Origin: Hesseltinella vesiculosa
Lineage: Eukaryota; Mucoromycota; Mucoromycetes; Mucorales; Cunninghamellaceae
DNA: 64,000 nt
NCBI GenBank assembly: GCA_002104935.1
Contig: MCGT01000011.1
Location: 1-64,000, forward strand
Direction: 5' to 3'
The notes beneath the pieces are model-generated. The model saw nothing but the letters and a program-made list of their open reading frames with translations, ran no database searches and was not told the origin of the DNA. The translations under genes and the position numbers were made by a program. Of this stretch, positions 1 to 10,495 are shown in pieces (position 1 is the first letter of the stretch; each line of letters starts with the position of its first letter).

Positions 1-3000
1 TTGGCAGCCAACTCTACGCATTTTTTTTCTTTTTACTAACTTCACCAGCTTAAACAGGCTCAACCGATCGAAAAAACGCTTCTACCTGGCTTGCCAGTGA
101 TTCAATCCGCCTCGTTTTTTTAGTGCATACCCATCCATTACTGGTCTACCCTCATGCAAAAGTTCACCCCCATTGGCCCCCCTGCCCGCTTACTCTTCCC
201 TACAGTAAAAAAAAAAATGCGGGTGCCGCCTTTGTTTGTTTAGGCGGACAAGCAAATGCCCTGCTTCAATTGGATACGACTCAGACAAGCTAAAAATAAA
301 CATCCACCCTGATTGGCAGCCAACTCCGCCGATTTGTAAGGAAATAACCTGCTGTGATTGGCTGAGGCGGCCAATGCTGAGTGTCATTGAGTTGAAATCC
401 TGGTGTACAGGGGACGGCTGGCCTGTCGGTATTAAACTGACACCTCAATACGCATATTAAGAGTTCGAACCTCACCCGTGACGAACCCCCTTCTTTCTTT
501 TTTTTGCTATGTACTGGTAGCGGACTTTCATTTTCCCCTTTTTAGATAGAGCCTCTTTTTTTTTTTTTGCTAACTTCACCAGCTTAAACAGGCTCAACCG
601 ATGGAAAAAAACGCTTCTACCTGGCTTGCCAGTGATTCGATCCGTCTCGTTTTTTTAGTGCGTACCCATCCATAACTGGTCTACCTGCATACCAAAATCC
701 ACGCTCATTGGCGCCAACTCTACCCATTTTTTCCTTTTTGCTAACTTCACCAGCTTAAACAGGCTCAACCGATGGAAAAAACGCTTCTACCTGCTTGCCA
801 GTGATTCGATCCGTCTCGTTTTTTTAGTGCATACCCATCCATAACTCGCCTACCTCATGCAAAAGCTCACCCTCATCGGCCCACCTGCCCCGCTTACTCT
901 TCCCTACCTTAAAAAAAAAAAGCGGGTGCCGCCTTTGTTTGTTTAGGCGGACAAGCAAATGCCCTGCTTCAATTGGATACGACTCAGACAAGCTAAAAAT
1001 AAACATCCACCCTGATTGGCAGCCAACTCCGCCGATTTGTAAGGAAATAACCTGCTGTGATTGGCTGAGGCGGCCAATGCTGAGTGTCATTGAGTTGAAA
1101 TCCTGGTGTACAGAGGGGACGGCTGGCCTGTCGGTATTAAACTGACACCTCAATACGCATATTAAGAGTTCGAACCTCACCCGTGACGAACCCCCTTCTT
1201 CTTTTTTTTGCTATGTACTGGTAGCGGACTTTCATTTTCCCCTTTTAGATAGAGCCTCTTTTTTTTTTTTTGCTAACTTCACCAGCTTAAACAGGCTCAA
1301 CCGATGGAAAAAAACGCTTCTACCTGGCTTGCCAGTGATTCGATCCGTCTCGTTTTTTTAGTGCGTACCCATCCATAACTGGTCTACCTGCATACCAAAA
1401 TCCACGCTCATTGGCAGCCAACTCTACGCATTTTTTTCTTTTTACTAACTTCACCAGCTTAAACAGGCTCAACCGATCGAAAAAAACGCTTCTACCTGGC
1501 TTGCCAGTGATTCAATCCGCCTCGTTTTTTTAGTGCATACCCATCCATTACTGGTCTACCCTCATGCAAAAGTTCACCCCATTGGCCCACCCTGCCCCGC
1601 TTACTCTTCCCTACAGTAAAAAAAAAAATGCGGGTGCCGCCTTTGTTTGTTTAGGCGGACAAGCAAATGCCCTGCTTCAATTGGATACGACTCAGACAAG
1701 CTAAAAAAATAAACATCCACCCTGATTGGCAGCCAACTCCGCCGATTTGTAAGGAAATAACCTGCTGTGATTGGCTGAGGCGGCCAATGCTGAGTGTCAT
1801 GAGTTGAAATCCTGGTGTACAGAGGGGACGGCTGGCCTGTCGGTATTAAACTGACACCTCAATACGCATATTAAGAGTTCGAACCTCACCCGTGACGAAC
1901 CCCCCTTTCTTTTTTTTTGCTATGTACTGGTAGCGGACTTTCATTTCCCCTTTTTAGATAGAGCTCTTTTTTTTTTTTTGCTAACTTCACCAGCTTAAAC
2001 AGGCTCAACCGATGGAAAAAAACGCTTCTACCTGGCTTGCCAGTGATTCGATCCGTCTCGTTTTTTTAGTGCATACCCATCCATTACTCGGTCTACCCTC
2101 ATGCAAAAGCTTCACCCTCATTCGGCCCACCCTGCCCCGCTTTACTCTTCCTCTACAGTAAAATAAAAAAATGCGGGTGCCGCCTTTGTTTGTTTAGGCG
2201 GACAAGCAAATGCCCTGCTTCAATTGGATACGACTCAGACAAGCTAAAAATAAACATCCACCCTGATTGGCAGCCAACTCCGCCGATTTGTAAGGAAATA
2301 ACCTGCTGTGATTGGCTGAGGCGGCCAATGCTGAGTGTCATTGAGTTGAAATCCTGGTGTACAGAGGGGACGGCTGGCCTGTCGGTATTAAACTGACACC
2401 TCAATACGCATATTAAGAGTTCGAACCTCACCCGTGACGAACCCCCTTCTTTCTTTTTTTTTGCTATGTACTGGTAGCGGACTTTCATTTTCCCCTTTTT
2501 AGATAGAGCCTCTTTTTTTTTTTTTGCTAACTTCACCAGCTTAAACAGGCTCAACCGATGGAAAAAAACGCTTCTACCTGGCTTGCCAGTGATTCGATCC
2601 GTCTCGTTTTTTTAGTGCGTACCCATCCATAACTGGTCTACCTGCATACCAAAATCCACGCTCATTGGCAGCCAACTCTACGCATTTTTTTCTTTTTACT
2701 AACTTCACCAGCTTAAACAGGCTCAACCGATCGAAAAAAACGCTTCTACCTGGCTTGCCAGTGATTCAATCCGCCTCGTTTTTTTAGTGCATACCCATCC
2801 ATTACTGGTCTACCCTCATGCAAAAGTTCACCCCCATTGGCCCACCCTGCCCCGCTTACTCTTCCCTACAGTAAAAAAAAAAAAATGCGGGTGCCGCCTT
2901 TGTTTGTTTAGGCGGACAAGCAAATGCCCTGCTTCAATTGGATACGACTCAGACAAGCTAAAAATAAACATCCACCCTGATTGGCAGCCAACTCCGCCGA

Positions 3001-5949
3001 TTTGTAAGGAAATAACCTGCTGTGATTGGCTGAGGCGGCCAATGCTGAGTGTCATTGAGTTGAAATCCTGGTGTACAGAGGGGACGGCTGGCCTGTCGGT
3101 ATTAAACTGACACCTCAATACGCATATTAAGAGTTCGAACCTCACCCGTGACGAACCCCCTTCTTTCTTTTTTTTTGCTATGTACTGGTAGCGGACTTTC
3201 ATTTTCCCCTTTTTAGATAGAGCCTCTTTTTTTTTTTTTGCTAACTTCACCAGCTTAAACAGGCTCAACCGATGGAAAAAAACGCTTCTACCTGGCTTGC
3301 CAGTGATTCAATCCGCCTCGTTTTTTTAGTGCATACCCATCCATTACTGGTCTACCCTCATGCAAAAGTTCACCCCCATTGGCCCACCCTGCCCCGCTTA
3401 CTCTTCCCTACAGTAAAAAAAAAAAAATGCGGGTGCCGCCTTTGTTTGTTTAGGCGGACAAGCAAATGCCCTGCTTCAATTGGATACGACTCAGACAAGC
3501 TAAAAATAAACATCCACCCTGATTGGCAGCCAACTCCGCCGATTTGTAAGGAAATAACCTGCTGTGATTGGCTGAGGCGGCCAATGCTGAGTGTCATTGA
3601 GTTGAAATCCTGGTGTACAGAGGGGACGGCTGGCCTGTCGGTATTAAACTGACACCTCAATACGCATATTAAGAGTTCGAACCTCACCCGTGACGAACCC
3701 CCTTCTTTCTTTTTTTTTGCTATGTACTGGTAGCGGACTTTCATTTTCCCCTTTTTAGATAGAGCCTCTTTTTTTTTTTTTGCTAACTTCACCAGCTTAA
3801 ACAGGCTCAACCGATGGAAAAAAACGCTTCTACCTGGCTTGCCAGTGATTCGATCCGTCTCGTTTTTTTAGTGCGTACCCATCCATAACTGGTCTACCTG
3901 CATACCAAAATCCACGCTCATTGGCAGCCAACTCTACGCATTTTTTTCTTTTTACTAACTTCACCAGCTTAAACAGGCTCAACCGATCGAAAAAAACGCT
4001 TCTACCTGGCTTGCCAGTGATTCAATCCGCCTCGTTTTTTTAGTGCATACCCATCCATTACTGGTCTACCCTCATGCAAAAGTTCACCCCCATTGGCCCA
4101 CCCTGCCCCGCTTACTCTTCCCTACAGTAAAAAAAAAAATGCGGGTGCCGCCTTTGTTTGTTTAGGCGGACAAGCAAATGCCCTGCTTCAATTGGATACG
4201 ACTCAGACAAGCTAAAAATAAACATCCACCCTGATTGGCAGCCAACTCCGCCGATTTGTAAGGAAATAACCTGCTGTGATTGGCTGAGGCGGCCAATGCT
4301 GAGTGTCATTGAGTTGAAATCCTGGTGTACAGAGGGGACGGCTGGCCTGTCGGTATTAAACTGACACCTCAATACGCATATTAAGAGTTCGAACCTCACC
4401 CGTGACGAACCCCCTTCTTTCTTTTTTTTTGCTATGTACTGGTAGCGGACTTTCATTTTCCCCTTTTTAGATAGAGCCTCTTTTTTTTTTTTTGCTAACT
4501 TCACCAGCTTAAACAGGCTCAACCGATGGAAAAAAACGCTTCTACCTGGCTTGCCAGTGATTCGATCCGTCTCGTTTTTTTAGTGCGTACCCATCCATAA
4601 CTGGTCTACCTGCATACCAAAATCCACGCTCATTGGCAGCCAACTCTACGCATTTTTTTCTTTTTACTAACTTCACCAGCTTAAACAGGCTCAACCGATC
4701 GAAAAAAACGCTTCTACCTGGCTTGCCAGTGATTCAATCCGCCTCGTTTTTTTAGTGCATACCCATCCATTACTGGTCTACCCTCATGCAAAAGTTCACC
4801 CCCATTGGCCCACCCTGCCCCGCTTACTCTTCCCTACAGTAAAAAAAAAAAATGCGGGTGCCGCCTTTGTTTGTTTAGGCGGACAAGCAAATGCCCTGCT
4901 TCAATTGGATACGACTCAGACAAGCTAAAATAAACATCCACCCTGATTGGCAGCCAACTCCGCCGATTTGTAAGGAAATAACCTGCTGTGATTGGCTGAG
5001 GCGGCCAATGCTGAGTGTCATTGAGTTGAAATCCTGGTGTACAGAGGGACGGCTGGCCTGTCGGTATTAAACTGACACCTCAATACGCATATTAAGAGTT
5101 CGAACCTCACCCGTGACGAACCCCCTTCTTTCTTTTTTTTTGCTATGTACTGGTAGCGGACTTTCATTTTCCCCTTTTTAGATAGAGCCTCTTTTTTTTT
5201 TTTTTGCTAACTTCACCAGCTTAAACAGGCTCAACCGATGGAAAAAAACGCTTCTACCTGGCTTGCCAGTGATTCGATCCGTCTCGTTTTTTTAGTGCGT
5301 ACCCATCCATAACTGGTCTACCTGCATACCAAAATCCACGCTCATTGGCAGCCAACTCTACGCATTTTTTTTTTTTACTAACTTCACCAGCTTAAACAGG
5401 CTCAACCGATCGAAAAAAACGCTTCTACCTGGCTTGCCAGTGATTCAATCCGCCTCGTTTTTTTAGTGCATACCCATCCATTACTGGTCTACCCTCATGC
5501 AAAAGTTCACCCCCATTGGCCCACCTGCCCGCTTACTCTTCCCTACAGTAAAAAAAAAAAATGCGGGTGCCGCCTTTGTTTGTTTAGGCGGACAAGCAAA
5601 TGCCCTGCTTCAATTGGATACGACTCAGACAAGCTAAAAATAAACATCCACCCTGATTGGCAGCCAACTCCGCCGATTTGTAAGGAAATAACCTGCTGTG
5701 ATTGGCTGAGGCGGCCAATGCTGAGTGTCATTGAGTTGAAATCCTGGTGTACAGAGGGGACGGCTGGCCTGTCGGTATTAAACTGACACCTCAATACGCA
5801 TATTAAGAGTTCGAACCTCACCCGTGACGAACCCCCTTCTTTCTTTTTTTTTGCTATGTACTGGTAGCGGACTTTCATTTTCCCCTTTTTAGATAGAGCC
5901 TCTTTTTTTTTTTTTGCTAACTTCACCAGCTTAAACAGGCTCAACCGAT
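1..5949 (+). repeat. Left satellite arm: nine tandem A-type monomers
   Basis: A landmark starting CAATTGGATACGACTCAG recurs at 267, 970, 1678, 2221, 2935, 3477, 4189, 4902 and 5611. The spacings are about 703-714 bp, with two of about 542 bp. The short spacings lack one roughly 170-bp module (pyrimidine tract, TAACTTCACCAGCTTAAAC, ACGCTTCTACCTGGCTTGCC, CATACCCATCCAT), which otherwise occurs twice per monomer. Copies are nearly identical apart from homopolymer lengths. Open frames occur on both strands but break wherever a homopolymer changes length, so this is non-coding satellite DNA. The array is already in progress at base 1, so its left end is not seen. The alternation of 710 and 542 bp is what unequal crossing-over between modules would give. 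Confidence 0.95.
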
Positions 5950-7257
5950 GATAGCAAAAAAACGCTTCTACATGGGACTTGCCCATGATTCCGATCCGTC
6001 TCGTTTTTTAGTGCGTACCCATCCATAAACTGGTCTTACCTGCATTTACCAAAATCCACTGTCATTGGCCTGACACTCTCAGCCAACTCTACCCTTTTTA
6101 TTTTTTTTTACTAACTTCACCACGGCTTAAAGGAGCCTCAACGATGGAAAAAACGCTTCTACCCTGCTTGCCCATGGATTCGAACCGTCTCTTTTTTAGT
6201 GCCATACCCATCCATAACTGGTTCTACCTTCATTGCAAGTTCCACCACCATTGGGGCCACCCTGCCCCGCTTACTCTTCCCTATAAAAATAAAAAAAAGC
6301 GTTGTGCCGCCTTTGTCGTTTTAGGGCGGGAGGAGCAAATTGCCTTCTTCAATTGGATAAGACTACTCCGCCTCTTTTTTTGCTGGAGGTATAGAAAAAA
6401 GGTGGCCGACCGTGTCCGACAGAAGCACCCGACACTGCCCGACACTGCCGACATTGCTCCGACACTGTCCGACACTTTCCGGTTAAAATCGCTATATTTG
6501 GAATGTTTGTGTAACATTGTCGGGGGTAGTTCGCGGGGTCTTAATATTATGCTATAAAAACCAGGATTGCTAGCCGGTGGGGATTTGCCAAGAATTGGGC
6601 GCTTTAAACTGCATTGTTCAGGAGTTCGAACCTCACCCGTGACGAACCCCTGGCTTTCTCCTGGATGGATCTGTCGGTAAAGACAGGACCAATCAGAAGT
6701 TTTGCTTTTTTTTTTTTTTTTTTTTTTTACTCTGGCATTACAGTAAAATAATTTAATTAGTTACAGTAATTATTTAAGAACCCCTTCTTTTTTTTTTTTT
6801 TGGCTTATCTACTGTAGCGGGACTTTCATTTCCCCTTTTTAGATAGAGGGCCTCTTTTTTTTTTTGCTAACTTTCACCAGGCTTAAAGGGAGGCTCAACC
6901 TATGGAAAAAAACCGCTTCTCCCTGACTTGCCAGTGATTCGATCCGCTCTCGTATTTTTAGTGCATACCCATCCAACAACTGGTCTACCTGCATACCAAA
7001 CCCACCCTCATTTGGCCAGCAACTCTACGGCATTTTTTTTCTTTTTACTAACTTCACCAGCTTAAACATGCTCAACCGATCGAAAAACGCTTCTACCTTG
7101 CCTTGCCAGTGATTCGATCCGCCTCGTTTTTTTAGTGCCATACCCATCCATAACTGGTTCTACCTTCATGAAAGCTCACCATGGCCCACCTTTCCCGCTT
7201 ACTCTTCCCTACAGTAAAAAAAAAAAAAGCGGTTGCCCGCCTTTGTTTTTAGGCGGC
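5950..7257 (+). repeat. Indel-rich centre of the satellite, left side: one B-type unit and part of an A unit
   Basis: This stretch mirrors 7258-8600 in inverted orientation. It contains a module pair, the only B-type unit of the left arm (about 6300-6790, with ten-base CCGACACTGT repeats near 6416-6482), another module pair, and the start of an A unit that stops at GGCGG near 7257. Compared with the clean copies it has many scattered one- or two-base insertions, for example CATGGGACTTGCCC where clean copies read CATGACTTGCCC. Either this is the oldest and most decayed part of the array or it is poorly polished sequence. Confidence 0.8.
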
Positions 7258-7830
7258 CATCAGGGGGTGGATGTTTATTTTTAGCTTGTCTGAGTCGTAT
7301 CCAATTGAAGCCAGGCATTTGCTTTGTTCCGCCTAGAAACAAACAAAGGCGGCACCCCTTCTTTTTTTTTTTTACTGTAGGAAGAGTAAGCGGGGAAAGG
7401 GCTGGAGCCAATGGGGTGGAGCTTTTGCATCTTGAGGTTAGACCAGTTATGGAATGGTATGCACAAAAAAAAACGAAGGCGGATCGATCACTGGCCAAGC
7501 CAGGTTAGAAGCGTTTTTTTCGATCGGTTGAGGCCTGTTTAAGCTGGTCGAAAGTTAGTAAAAGAAAAAAAATGCGTAGAGTTTGGCTGCCCAATGAGGG
7601 TGGGTTTTTGGGTATTGCAGGCTAGACCAGCTTATGGATGGGTATGCACTAAAAAAGCGAGACGGGGATCGAATTCACTGGCAAGTCAGGTAGAAGCGTT
7701 TTTTTCCCATCGGTTGAGGCCTCTTTAAGCTGGTGAAGTTACAAAAAAAAAAGAGGGCTCTATCTAAAAAGGGGGAAAATGAAAGTCCGCTACCAGTACA
7801 TAGCAAAAAAAAAAAAAAAAGAAGGGGGTT
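7258..7830 (-). repeat. Indel-rich centre of the satellite, right side: inverted A unit
   Basis: From about 7258 the satellite reads as the reverse complement of the left arm, starting inside the A monomer at GGTGGATGTTTATTTTTAGC. The segment holds one A-type unit and two modules. Like the left side of the junction it carries scattered extra bases (for example GTTTGGCTGCCCAATG against GTTGGCTGCCAATG in clean copies). It lacks the usual CAGCCAATCACAGC part of the A unit because the inversion point lies inside that unit. Confidence 0.8.
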
Positions 7831-8103
7831 CTTAATAATTACTGTAACTCTTAATTATTTTACTGTATGCCAGAGTAAAAAAAAAAAAAAAAAAAAGCAA
7901 AAACTTCTGATTGGTCCTGTCTTACCGACAGATCCATCAGGAGAAAGCCAGGGGTTCGTCACGGGTGAGGTTCGAACTCTGAACATGCAGTTTAAAGCGC
8001 CCAATTCTGGCAAATACGCTAGCAATCCTGGTTTTATAGCCATAATTTAGACCCGAACATACCCCCGACAATGTTACACAAACATCCAAATATAGCGATT
8101 TTA

Positions 8104-8160
8104 CCGGACAGTGTCGGACAGTGTCGGACAATGTCGGGCAGTGTCGGGCAGTGTCGGGTG
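8104..8160 (+). repeat. Ten-base tandem repeat inside each B unit
   Basis: About five to six copies of a ten-base unit, TCGGACAGTG or TCGGGCAGTG, lie head to tail. The same block is found once per dimer, near 9730, 11354, 12983, 14613 and 16241, and in inverted, more damaged form near 6416-6482. The period is not a multiple of three, so reading frames through it give a cyclic peptide on both strands, which argues against coding. Confidence 0.85.
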
Positions 8161-8355
8161 CTTCTGTCGGACACGGTCGGCCACCTTTTTTCTATACCAT
8201 CAGCAAAAAAAGAGCGGAGTAGTCTTATCCAATTGAAGCAAGGCATTTGCTCCTCCGCCTAAACGAACAAAGGCGGCACCCGCTTTTTTTTTATTTTTAT
8301 AGGGAAGAGTAAGCGGGGCAGGGTGGGCCAATGGTGGTGAACTTTTGCATGAAGG

Positions 8356-8434
8356 TAGACCAGTTATGGATGGGTATGCACTAAAAAAACGAGACGGTTC
8401 GAATCATGGGCAAGCCAGGTAGAAGCGTTTTTTT
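8356..8434 (+). promoter_or_regulatory. Possible tRNA-type Pol III control region in the satellite module
   Basis: TAGACCAGTTATGG (8356-8369) resembles a tRNA A box. GGTTCGAATC (8396-8405) matches the B-box consensus closely. A run of seven T starts 22 bases later (8428-8434), as in a Pol III terminator. Spacing and order follow a type 2 Pol III gene. The same arrangement recurs about 1.63 kb apart; other modules carry GGATCGAATC instead. A and B boxes and T-run termination are known for tRNA genes and tRNA-derived SINEs; transcription here is inference. The region does not fold as a complete tRNA. Confidence 0.3.
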
Positions 8435-10361
8435 CCATCGGTTGAGCCTCTTTAAGCTGGTGAAGTTAGTAAAAAAAAATAAAAAGGGTAGAGTTGGCTG
8501 GAGAGTGTCAGCCAATGAAGGTGGATTTTGGTATGCAGGTAGACCAGTTATGGATGGGTACGCACTAAAAAACGAGACGGATCGAATCATGGGCAAGTCA
8601 TGTAGAAGCGTTTTTTTCTATCGGTTGAGCCTCTTTAAGCTGGTGAAGTTAGCAAAAAAAAAAAAAGAGGCTCTATCTAAAAAGGGGGAAATGAAAGTCC
8701 GCTGCCGGTACATAGCAAAAAAAAAGAAAGAAGGGGGTTCGTCACGGGTGAGGTCGAACTCTTAATATGCGTATTGAGGTGTCAGTTTAATACCGACAGG
8801 CCAGCCGTCCCCTCTGTACACCAGGATTTCAACTCAATGACACTCAGCATTGGCCGCCTCAGCCAATCACAGCAGGTTATTTCCTTACAAATCGGCGGAG
8901 TTGGCTGCCAATCAGGGTGGATGTTTATTTTTAGCTTGTCTGAGTCGTATCCAATTGAAGCAGGGCATTTGCTTGTCCGCCTAAACAAACAAAGGCGGCA
9001 CCCGCTTTTTTTTTTTTTTACTGTAGGGAAGAGTAAGCGGGGAAAGGTGGGCCAATGGGGGTGAGCTTTTGCATGAAGGTAGACCAGTTATGGATGGGTA
9101 TGCACTAAAAAAACGAGGCGGATCGAATCACTGGCAAGCCAGGTAGAAGCGTTTTTTTCGATCGGTTGAGCCTGTTTAAGCTGGTGAAGTTAGTAAAAAG
9201 AAAAAAAATGCGTAGAGTTGGCTGCCAATGAGGGTGGGGTTTGGTATGCAGGTAGACCAGTTATGGATGGGTATGCACTAAAAAAACGAGACGGATCGAA
9301 TCACTGGCAAGTCAGGTAGAAGCGTTTTTTTCCATCGGTTGAGCCTCTTTAAGCTGGTGAAGTTAGCAAAAAAAAAAAGAGGCTCTATCTAAAAAGGGGA
9401 AAATGAAAGTCCGCTACCAGTACATAGCAAAAAAAAAAAAAAAGAAGGGGGTTCTTAATAATTACTGTAACTCTTAATTATTTTACTGTATGCCAGAGTA
9501 AAAAAAAAAAAAAAAAAAAAAGCAAAAACTTCTGATTGGTCCTGTCTTACCGACAGATCCATCCAGGAGAAAGCCAGGGGTTCGTCACGGGTGAGGTTCG
9601 AACTCTGAACATGCAGTTTAAAGCGCCCAATTCTGGCAAATACGCTAGCAATCCTGGTTTTATAGCCATAATTTAGACCCGAACATACCCCCGACAATGT
9701 TACACAAACATCCAAATATAGCGATTTTACCGGACAGTGTCGGACAGTGTCGGACAATGTCGGGCAGTGTCGGGCAGTGTCGGGTGCTTCTGTCGGACAC
9801 GGTCGGCCACCTTTTTTCTATACCATCAGCAAAAAAAGAGCGGAGTAGTCTTATCCAATTGAAGCAAGGCATTTGCTCCTCCGCCTAAACGAACAAAGGC
9901 GGCACCCGCTTTTTTTTTATTTTTATAGGGAAGAGTAAGCGGGGCAGGGTGGGCCAATGGTGGTGAACTTTTGCATGAAGGTAGACCAGTTATGGATGGG
10001 TATGCACTAAAAAACGAGACGGTTCGAATCATGGGCAAGCCAGGTAGAAGCGTTTTTTTCCATCGGTTGAGCCTCTTTAAGCTGGTGAAGTTAGTAAAAA
10101 AAATAAAAAGGGTAGAGTTGGCTGGAGAGTGTCAGCCAATGAAGGTGGATTTTGGTATGCAGGTAGACCAGTTATGGATGGGTACGCACTAAAAAAACGA
10201 GACGGATCGAATCATGGGCAAGTCATGTAGAAGCGTTTTTTTCTATCGGTTGAGCCTCTTTAAGCTGGTGAAGTTAGCAAAAAAAAAAAAAGAGGCTCTA
10301 TCTAAAAAGGGGGAAATGAAAGTCCGCTGCCGGTACATAGCAAAAAAAAAGAAAGAAGGGG

Positions 10362-10390
10362 GTTCGTCACGGGTGAGGTTCGAACTCTTA
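10362..10390 (+). promoter_or_regulatory. Core shared by A and B monomers, with a tRNA T-arm-like shape
   Basis: GTTCGTCACGGGTGAGG followed by TTCGAACTC is identical in A and B monomers, which otherwise differ strongly around it. In the A form, TGAGG-TTCGAAC-TCTTA can pair as a five-base stem (two G-T wobbles) around a seven-base T-loop-like sequence. The B form (9580-9608) has one mismatch. The palindrome GTTCGAAC is part of a second B-box-like site. A tRNA origin is inferred from this short motif only. Confidence 0.3.
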
Positions 10391-10474
10391 ATATGCGTAT
10401 TGAGGTGTCAGTTTAATACCGACAGGCCAGCCGTCCCCTCTGTACACCAGGATTTCAACTCAATGACACTCAGC

Positions 10475-10495
10475 ATTGGCCGCCTCAGCCAATCA
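10475..10495 (+). promoter_or_regulatory. Paired CCAAT-type motifs in the A monomer
   Basis: ATTGG (10475-10479) and CAGCCAATCA (10486-10495) lie close together in opposite orientation, and the pair recurs in every complete A monomer. CAGCCAATCA agrees with the known strong binding consensus of the CCAAT-binding complex (NF-Y/HAP). More ATTGG or CCAAT sites lie in the modules (for example GGGCCAATGGG). Binding is inferred. Confidence 0.35.

Noticed and set aside
8104..8160. CRISPR-like short repeats in B units
   Set aside because: The ten-base units are contiguous without spacers, and the gene content is eukaryotic.
9580..10390. Functional tRNA gene at the T-arm-like core
   Set aside because: Only a T-arm-like piece and a B-box match are visible; no acceptor, D or anticodon arms could be folded around it.
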